DNA of 64,000 nt from Oreohelix idahoensis (Eukaryota; Mollusca; Gastropoda; Stylommatophora; Oreohelicidae). The stretch is from NCBI GenBank assembly GCA_024509875.1, contig JAMPIV010013730.1, forward strand, positions 302,105 to 366,104, read 5' to 3'. The notes under the pieces are model-generated. The model saw nothing but the letters and a program-made list of their open reading frames with translations. It did no database searches and had not been told where the DNA came from. Shown here one piece after another: positions 56,521-64,000 of the stretch (positions are counted from its first letter, which is position 1; every line of letters starts with the position of its first letter). Both the position numbers and the translations under genes were made by a program.

Positions 56521-57190
56521 GATACATACTTGCTTGCAGAGATGACTGTCTCGTCAGCCTTCTGGTCTGTCAGGGACCGAAGTAAGGCTTCTAGTGGCCC
56601 CTTAATAGGTCTGCCAAATAAAAGTATAGCTGGCGCAAAACCCGTAGACGCTTGGGGTACCTCTCGGTAGGCGAATAAGGCAGCCGATATATATAGGTCC
56701 CAGTCTTCCGGTTTCTCCTGACCCAGCTTACGTAACATCATGGTGAAGGTACCGTTAAAACGTTCCACGAGCCCATTTCCGGCCGGATGGTAAAGACTTG
56801 TGTGGATATGTTTGGCCCTCAAGATCTTAAAGATCTCCTCCATTAACAGGCAACGGAATTGGGATCCATTGTCCGTCAAAACTTGTTGAGGGAATCCCAA
56901 CCGTGTAAAGATTTGCACGAGGGCTTCTGCGACATGCTTGGAATCTGTGCATGTTAGCGGTATAGCTTCGGCCCACATTGTGCAAGTGTCGACTAAAGTC
57001 AGGATGAACCTGTGCTTTCTTTTGGTCCTTTCCAGGGGTCCAATGATGTCGACAGCAACCCGTTCAAATGGAGTACCCACTATTGGCATTTGCCCCATAG
57101 GTACTGGGGGTGTCAAGTGCTTTGGTGCTACCCGTTGGCACTGGGCGCAGGATTTCACGTACCTGATAATGTCAGAGTTCATTCCTGGCC
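56480..57190 (-). pseudogene. Element C integrase core
   Basis: 'MNSDIIRYVKSCAQCQRVAP' is the end of the H2C2 module. The DDE core follows: 'ERVAVDIIGPLERTKRKH', 'VLTDNGSQFRCL' and 'HPAGNGLVERFNGTF'. Then 'ALFAYREVPQASTGFAPA' and 'FGRPIKGPLEALL', stopping at 'SASKYVSELKE', where a deletion of roughly 0.9 kb removes the C-terminal GPY/F module and the linker to RT. Confidence 0.88.
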
Positions 57191-57196
57191 ACCTAT

Positions 57197-57752
57197 CTTC
57201 TTCTTCTTCGATCCTTAACCACCGACCGTCAAAGCAGTCAGTGGCCATCACGCCTAGTGGCGTCTTGTAGGGCAACAACAAATTGATTCCACTTTGCACG
57301 GTCGGTGGCCATCCTTCGTACAGTGCCCCAACTCTGGTTCATTCTTTGCATCTCAGCCTCCACAGTCCTCCGCCAAGTTGTTTTTGGTCGGCCTCTCTTT
57401 CGCTTTCCTTCAGGGGTCCAAAGCATAGCTGTTCTTGTGATGGCATCGGGGTCTCTTCTGAGGACATGACCAACCCAGCTCCAGCGTCTGCCAGCTATGA
57501 TGGTTTGCATGTCCTCTTGCTTGCTACGAGTAAGCAGATCTTGGTTGGTGATGGTATTCGGCCAAAAGATGCGGTGAATTTTTCTTAGGCATGTTGTGTG
57601 AAAAGAGGACAATTTTGACATTTCCTTCTCTGTGACTCTCCAGCATTCCGCACCATAGAGAAGCACAGAAAGCACGCAACTCTGGTATAATATTAATTTT
57701 GTGCTTGTGCTGTATTGGGAGGACTTCCAGATGTTATTTAGGCTAAAGAAGG
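57197..57752 (-). mobile_element. 5'-truncated LINE inserted in element C
   Basis: 556 bp flanked by the 4-bp repeat CTAT (57193-57196 and 57753-57756). Its frame (57238-57675 and upstream) reads 'SVLLYGAECWRVTEKEM', 'RKIHRIFWPNTITNQDLLTR', 'RRWSWVGHVLRRDPDAITR' and 'GKRKRGRPKTTWRRTVEAEM'. It ends in a GAAGAAGAAG tail at 57197-57210. Removing it would restore the contact between the 'QRIKYHY' and 'WPGMNSDI' halves of the integrase zinc module, which dates it after element C. Confidence 0.88.
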
Positions 57753-59379
57753 CTATAGTGGTATTTTATTCGCTGAATAGTGATGTTTTGTCCCATATGT
57801 CCGCTAAAGGGAAGAGAGTGCCCCATTTCTAAGATCTGGTTTCTGTACTGCGTCGGTACTAGGAGCTGGTTATTCCCAGTGTCCGGGTTGCCCGTTCTAC
57901 GATACAATACGCCATCCTTAGAAAAGATGTCTCCGTTGTGTCTGGGATCCTTAGCCATGGGCAGTTTTTTACAGCAGGGCGCCAGAGTAGGGTCCTTTTG
58001 TTGCGCCTCCTTCAGTTTATTCGGCAACAAGTTTGGCGCAGGCTCCCTCTCCTTCTTGGCTTGCCCTCTTGTGGTTACCGCTGCCACAATCGGCTCCTTA
58101 GGTCTCCCAATGAACACATATCTACATCCCAAGATAACTGGGTAGATAGGATCATCCATAATGGCCGCTTTAATAACACCTCTGACAAAGTCAGAGTGTA
58201 TTTCTACCAGTGCGATAGGAAGCGTCCTGGGTGCATCACTCGTGAAAACTCCACTAAGTTTGACGGTTTCCTCTGTCTCCTGACTTGGTTTGACTAGGTG
58301 TCTAGCAACAATACAACTAAAGCTTAATCCAGTGTCAAAAAGACAAGTAGTAGAGGTACCATTCAAAATTACAGTTCCTCGAGTTGAGGGTCGGTCCCCC
58401 TCAGGTTGAGAATCACTGACATTGACTCTACCTTTCGAGGCTGTATGCAAACATCCAATGCGGTTTGCACCGGTTTGTTTGCCCTGATCAGACGTTCCTG
58501 GTGTAGGGGTCTTCCCTTTTCCTTGACCTTGGTGGCCGCGCTGCCACGTAGGCTTGTTGGGTTGATCAGAATTGTTGTTGGGGGGGTATCGGGTTTTGTA
58601 GAATTTCGATTTTTCCTGGGGAGGTTTCTGGGTATTATTTTCTCGTTGGTTAAAATGTTGAGAGGAATTGGAAGAATAGGATGACTGCTCTAGATTCTGT
58701 TTTCGAGATGGCTCATCTGTGGGTTTACGTTTAGTGCTGGGAAGTTCGGCCATTGCATTGCTATAGCGTTCGGCTTTATTGAGTATGTCTTCAAGCCTGA
58801 CTGCCCCCTGTTCAGCCAAAAATCTACGAGTTTCATTCGACAAAGTGGATTTTATCTGCTCCACAAGAACAAGTTCGAAGAGTCCCTCATATGAAAGAGG
58901 TAGGTCAGATAATTCAATGCACTTTGTCAGATAACCCGTGAGACGTGAAGAGAACTGGGGAAATGTTTCCGTGCTCTCTTTTCGGCTGTTTCTGAACAAC
59001 TGCAGAAACTTTCGGGCAGTCATCTCAAACTGCTGTAGTAAGGCCTTCTTCAACAAGTCATAATCAAGTTGATTCGGTCCCAGCTTTGTGTACACGTCAT
59101 AAGCATTGCCTTTCAGTGACGTTGAAAGTTTAAGCGCCCAGCGGGTACTCTCTAACCCATAAAGATTCACGAGTCTCTCGAATTTTTCTAGGTAGCTGTC
59201 AATTTTTTCGTTAGGGCTAGAAAAAGATTCTAAAGAAAACGACATAGCAGTTAATTGGGCAGATTGAGTACTGGAGAGGTCCATTGATTGAGACTGGGGC
59301 GAAGACGGTTCTCCGTTAGTCGAAGTAGAGGCGCCCCGACTCTCTAGAGCCTTAAGCGCCAGTTCATGTTGTCTTTCCT

Positions 59380-59380
<1 letters not shown>
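57753..59380 (-). pseudogene. Element C gag and protease in one frame
   Basis: A continuous frame (Met at 59284, open upstream to about 59380). Gag: 'SFSSPNEKIDSYLEKFERLV', 'ESTRWALKLSTSLKGNAYDV', a SCAN-like helical part 'YEGLFELVLVEQIKSTLSNE' and 'TRRFLAEQGAVRLEDILNKA'. A basic, Gln/Asn-rich tail follows without a CCHC knuckle. Protease: 'TTCLFDTGLSFSCIVARHL' (DTG) and 'IYPVILGCRYVFIGRPKE'. Then the start of the zinc module 'GHSLPFSGHMGQNITIQRIK', cut by the LINE. Unlike element B, gag and pol share one frame here. Confidence 0.88.
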
Positions 59381-59420
<40 letters not shown>

Positions 59421-59619
59421 GAGTTTCCATCTCTGCTTCAATTTTCTTCTGTTCCAAAAGACGTTCTGCCACTTCTTTCCTCTCAGCTTCGGCTCTCTGT
59501 TGCTCCGCGTCATATATTTGCAATTCCTGGTTGATAAACGCGTTTGCAGCTTCTGCATCTAATCCTGCCTCTTTCGCTTCCAGCCTCAAGATGGACCTCA
59601 TCTTTATCCTCTCTGCCAT
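59381..59619 (-). pseudogene. Element C gag N-terminus with (GA)n slippage
   Basis: Starts 'MAERIKMRSILRLEAKEAGL', then 'QQRAEAERKEVAERLLEQKK' and an Arg-Glu repeat coded by a (GA)n run (59384-59418). Right after the run this frame meets a stop, whereas the frame that continues to 57753 ('DKERQHELALKALES') is shifted. A change in GA number has split gag in two. Confidence 0.82.
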
Positions 59620-59640
59620 TGTTAAAGAATAAGATGAAGT

Positions 59641-61999
59641 ATGCCTAGAGAACTAGTAAGAAGAAACGCGAAGGGGAGGAACTCTGAACCGCTACGAGAA
59701 AAAAAACACAAGTATAAATTTACCTGTGTTACCTCCTACCTGTACTGTGCAAACTTATCGCTGCTATTATCTGGCAATTAAAGCTCTAAACGCAAGCGAC
59801 TATGCCACTAAATGGTAAGTTACACGGGACAAGAATCTACTTTTACTAACAGTAGAGAAAAATTTATAATAAAACAATTTAAAAGGAAAAACAAAAATTT
59901 TCCCCTAAATTTTAAATCTCTGACAACCAACTCCGTCCCTAAAGTCAATTATTGAGATGAGACGTTGCTAACTTACTTTTTAAAAATCAGAACAATCCGT
60001 CTTTAGCTAAGCTCAACTCTTGTTAACTTCAAAAACCTTTAGTGACTGTAAAACAATCACGCAATCCCAGCGACTCTTACAAAGAAAGAAATTGAATTAT
60101 CTCCGCCGGAGGATAGTTATAATAGCAAATATTTTTTTTTATCTGTACTTTCTACTGCTGTGGAGAGAAAACAACCTGTAAATATGCTGTGTGGACAACC
60201 CAAATACTTAAAGGACGTTTGTCTAGGGGTGTAATTATTTATTTATTTCCCTAATTCACAAAGACAGATCATTCACACTGTCATAAAATTAACCGTGATA
60301 CAACGTTAAAATATCTCCAAAGATAAAATGTAGGGATAAAAACTAATGCGTAAGCTACTAGAATACATGATCGCCCACGCCGCGGGTCACCACCCGCCAT
60401 GGAAATTAACTTGTTAGACGTGAAGGCAAAACGTTTACCCTTGGAACGGGATGAGAACGGAAATCAAAAGGAAAAAAATATGACTGAACATGTGCTTGAA
60501 ACTAGCAAGGCTAAAAAGACGCAATTGGTGGGGCAAGGAAAAAAATTCACGTCCCCAAGTTGACACAAGGTAAAGAAATCGACAAAAGGGACCTTAGCTG
60601 TTATACACAACAGTCATTTCTTGGACGCTTTTGCGATAACTTAGTCCGTTTATTTGAATTCAGCGGCAAACGCTTCACAGAAGATGCTAGAAAATATTTC
60701 GAAAAACCAACTAACCTTGAAAAGTGACTTTTTCTTAATAATAATGTTAGGAATATAAAACCTAGCTGGCCGGATGGCCCATCTTGAGCAGTGAAATAAT
60801 ATGCTTTCATTTATACAGACGGACAGATAATAAGAAAGATATTGACAAAAGACTGTGTTGTTCATATCAGCGAACGTCTGCATTGAAATAAAACATGTCA
60901 CTAATTTTCAAAAAAATTGTGGCCTTGAGACTCAAGTGCTAAAATCTAGTTGGAATGAAAGAGAGGGGATGGGATGGTGAATTGTGGCTAAAAATAACTT
61001 TAATGGCAAAATTGTGTAGGGGAAGGCAGGGTTGGTTCAAAAAACAAGTGTGTTTTTTTGTGAAACGCAAGTAGAGACAGACGGACCAACAGACAATAAT
61101 GCATACTTGACTGAGGTATGACTGAAATGACTTTTTGGTAGGAGGTTTGAATTTGAAAAAAAAAGGCGGTGATTGGCCATAGATGAATATATTATCGGCG
61201 CTCAGACGCGCATTTTTGCCATTCGTCATAAGTTGTCCTAGTAGACACAGTAAATTATTCAGTGGTGTATTTCTCAAAAGCTAATTGAAATATTTAGAGG
61301 GACGCCATACTAAAGCCAGCAGCTCAGCTGAGTTTTGCTAGCAATTAACTGTGTTCTATATTCATAATTCTGGTAAGACTGAAAGTATTTCTTTGTATAT
61401 TTTAATATTTGTTTAATGTTTCGAGTGATTTGATACTGCCATATCAAAATCTATCCCTTACAACAAGTAAGGATTCGCTCAAGACCCCCCGTCCCAGTTC
61501 AGGGTCTAGAGACAAATAAAATACATAAACTCCAGCAAGGATTATGGAGGACAGATCAAGTGTTGAGATCAGTGGAACATATCACCTATCCTATTCTATG
61601 GCAGAAAGCTAATGAACATATTTCAGAATATGTAGTCTGGGGGGAACTTATCCTATGTGAAACCAACTTGGTAAGATGTGTTGTATGGTCAAAGAGATCT
61701 GACCCGTCTATGTGGTGTTGTTGTGTGTAGTGTTGTGTCCAGAAATGGTTTAGAGGATGGAATTCTGACACATGACCAATACTTTTATTGCAGAACTGTG
61801 AGTTTTTATTTGGCACCAATGTGGTGTCAAATGAGGTGTTGAATAATACAAGAGTGGACCCGTGCAGTTTATATTTTGGCAGAGCAGCCTTATATTGCCC
61901 CCAAGCACGGAGAGGTGGGGCCACCTGATTCCAGCACCAGAGCTACTCATTCAAGATACGTGAGCGTCTGGCCTGCTGGAAATTCACCAACTCAACTTA
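59641..61999. other. Unassigned stretch between elements C and D
   Basis: Should contain the 5' leader and LTR of element C and the start of the LTR of element D, but boundaries could not be fixed by eye. 61500-62000 resembles LTR sequence (no coding, GT-rich words). Short - strand frames at 60601-61950 have no family features. Confidence 0.3.
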
Positions 62000-62590
62000 T
62001 TTTCTAACACACCAATTATATTTCCATCAATAAATGGACAATGTGTAGTCGCCATAGACAGGGAGTGATGAGGCCACCCCAACAGCACATCCAGTGATCG
62101 TTCTCCCATATAAATTACAACTATAAACAGCAGTAACATTAACTAGTCGTGTAAAATATATATGTACACACCTTTCATTTTTTATGCCTTATATTCATGC
62201 ATTTCATTAATAATTGCAAAACCTTTCATATGTTCTGACCAAAATAAAACCTTGGTTCAGAACAAATAAACTTAAAGAAAATTTATTATCAAAAATTTTA
62301 CACACATCTTGAGTTAGTTCAGTGTGTTATAACATTTTATTAATATTATTTGACTTATTAAATATCTGTGTGTGTGTATGTAAACTACCACAACACATTA
62401 CATATCATTACCCTAGAACTTTAACGTAGCCACATTCATTAGGAAAAAAAGATAGGTGTGAGGTCGTAGTGGTAGCAAGAAGGGCCTTCTGAAAATTCAC
62501 AGCTACATTTATCTCAGGAGCCTTCACAGCTGACCTCATGCATCACATTAAGTAATATCACAATCATACAATACCATCAAATCCACTACA
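62000..62590 (+). repeat. 5' LTR of element D, 3' part (left boundary unknown)
   Basis: Ends '...CATCAAATCCACTACA' at 62590, homologous to the LTR end of element A ('CATCAAAACCCACCA') and followed by 'TATATTGG' as there. Contains the blocks shared with 48780-49440. Confidence 0.6.
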
Positions 62591-62595
62591 TATAT

Positions 62596-62615
62596 TGGGG
62601 TCTCTTGTCCCGGGA
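62596..62615 (+). promoter_or_regulatory. Primer-binding site of element D
   Basis: TGGGGTCTCTTGTCCCGGGA lies 5 bases after the LTR, at the same place as the tRNA-Pro-like site of element A, and resembles it with small insertions. A G run of about 18 bases follows at 62648-62665. Confidence 0.5.
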
Positions 62616-62864
62616 GAATTAGCCTATCAATAATATTAGGATCTCCTGGGGGGGGGGGGGGGGGAGAACTAAATTAGGGGAACACATTATAAAAATTAAA
62701 AGTGTCCCTTAAAATTAAAAGTGAAAATAAAAGTTGGTGAATCTTCACAGCCAGTGGTAATTAATTAGTTCATTCGCTAATTAAAATTACTTTAGACAAT
62801 AGTAATTAGAATTACTTTAGTGGTTGGAAATTTTATCTTGTTCATTGCTAAATTGTCTAAAAAA

Positions 62865-64000
62865 TATGGCGGAGCTAGCCAAATTCAGATCAGCTGCTGT
62901 GCTGACGGCAAAGGATATGGGAATGGATGGTCAGGGTTTAATTCAATATGTAACGGCTGAATGTGATAAGTATATTGAACGGGAAGAAAGAAGATTAGAA
63001 AAAGAGGCTGAAAGAAAATTAGAGTCGGAAAGGTTGGCTGAAGAGAAGAGGTTAGAGGCTGAGACTAAGAGGCTGCAGATTGAGGCAGAAGAAAAACGAC
63101 AGCAAAGGGAAGCAGAAGAAAAAAGATTGACTGCCGAAAGGGAGGCAGCAGATAAAAAGGCCGAAAGGGAGGCAGAAGATAAAAGATTGACTGCCGAAAG
63201 GGAGGCAGAAGATAAAAGATTGACTGCCGAAAGGGAGGCAGAAGATAGACGGTTGCAAAGGGAGCACGAATTACGACTAAGGGAGCTGGAGCTACAAGGC
63301 CAGGCTCCTGAAAATGGTGCCAGCCCTTTTGCCTCAGATGCTACGCCCAGTCTGGGAGCCTCAACATCAGCTATGGGGTTTCATTTAGACCATTTTGTTG
63401 AAAAAGACGATGACATAGAGGGGTACCTAGGACGTTTTGAGTTATTAGCTACTACATATGGGTTAGAGAGAGAGAGGTGGAGTTTAAAGCTATCACAGGG
63501 CCTGAGAGGTACTTCTTATGAAGTCTTCGCAAAAATGAACAGAGAAGACCAGGACAATTATGACATGTTAAAGCAGGCTTTGTTATTGAGGTACGAAAAA
63601 ATGGTGAATTTTATCGTAAGAAATTTAGAAATGCCAAACTGTTGTCTGGGGAGACATACCACCAATTCTCTGCCAGACTGGAAACCTATTTGGAGAAATG
63701 GACTGCTCTGGGGAAGACCCAAGATCTTAAGGAGATGATCATGATAGAGCAATTGAGAGAGTCCATGGCTCCAGACATGAGAAAATTTCTCATGGAACAA
63801 GGTGCAGAGAAGTTGGGGGAGGTTTTAAATGTCGCTGAGAGGTATCAGGCAGCCCAGGCAGAGGTAAGTGGTGCTAAAAAGAAGCACATAGACAATTTTA
63901 AAGCTCCACAGCAATTTAATAAATTTGATAATAGAGAACAGGGAAATAAAGGTAGGACAAACTTTGAACGGCCAAGAAATGACTACCGAGACAGAAACTC
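62865..64000 (+). pseudogene. Element D gag (Gmr1-like), frameshifted, cut by window end
   Basis: Starts at ATG 62865 ('MAELAKFRSAAVLTAKDMGM'), the position homologous to the start of element A gag, not at the earlier in-frame codon. A charged coiled coil with four repeats of 'EAEDKRLTAER'-type units spans about residues 45-145. The capsid follows: 'AMGFHLDHFVEKDDDIEGYL', 'ERERWSLKLSQGLRGTSYEV'. One A is missing in the run near 63596-63601, so 'GEFYRKKFRNAKLLSGETYH' and the SCAN-like 'MIMIEQLRESMAPDMRKFLM' continue in the next frame to the edge. Closest relative in the window is element A. Pol would lie beyond 64000. Confidence 0.88.

Larger units (their letters stand above)
55874..59640 (-). 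mobile_element. Gmr1-like Ty3/gypsy retrotransposon C, deleted and interrupted
   Basis: On the - strand: gag (59619 down), protease, zinc module, then a LINE insertion (57197-57752), integrase core (56480-57190), an internal deletion, and part of the RT (56060-56510). LTRs not identified. Again integrase comes before RT. The sequence differs clearly from A and B, so it is a separate lineage. Confidence 0.85.

Overview
This is an AT-rich eukaryotic window built mostly of transposable elements, simple repeats and minisatellites. It carries a thin skeleton of spliced host exons on the + strand. The repeat types (RTE/BovB-type LINEs, mariner, a hAT MITE, tRNA-derived SINEs, Gmr1-like Ty3/gypsy elements whose gags have long Glu/Lys/Arg coiled coils) point to an invertebrate, most likely a gastropod mollusc. 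That species-level guess is inference. There are no bacterial operons, rRNA genes, CRISPR arrays or intact tRNA genes.

Layout. 1-1.3 kb: a decayed Mutator-like (PF20700-type) protein gene on the - strand. 2.1-5.5 kb: an almost complete RTE-clade LINE (-). 6.8-7.35 kb: a 40-bp minisatellite. 7.6-8.6 kb: the RNase H end of a second LINE family (+). 9.3-12.0 kb: two mariner elements side by side, each with terminal inverted repeats and TA duplications. 12.2-12.5 kb: a hAT-type MITE with a perfect 8-bp target duplication. 13.4-19.4 kb: minisatellites, SINEs, LINE tails and other dispersed repeats.

Host gene. Four exon candidates (19459-19662, 41155-41289, 45905-46008, 50863-50959) have consensus splice sites and compatible phases. 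Together they encode a disordered, Arg/Gly/Tyr/Asn-rich segment of a protein I cannot name. The first intron, about 21.5 kb, is inflated by a nested retrotransposon stack. Gmr1-like element A (20633-38472, -) is split in its integrase by a younger Gmr1-like element B (25060-34377, -), which has two near-identical LTRs and a TCCAC target duplication. A 5'-truncated LINE (38473-39313) replaces the outer end of A's 5' LTR. Inverted copies of a 0.55-kb repeat flank the first exon. A 43-bp minisatellite has multiplied the 5' splice site of the last exon six times.

Right flank. 51.4-53.7 kb holds LINE tails and a 165-bp (TA)n tract. 55.9-59.6 kb holds Gmr1-like element C (-), with an internal deletion, a slipped (GA)n tract in gag and a LINE inserted just before its integrase core. 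62.1-64.0 kb holds the 5' end of element D (+), a relative of A cut by the window edge.

The most distinctive content is the set of four Gmr1-like retrotransposons. Where the pol order can be read (A, B, C) it is protease-integrase-RT(-RNase H), the Ty1/copia-like order. Their gags combine a SCAN-like capsid C-terminus with variable coiled-coil repeat tracts.
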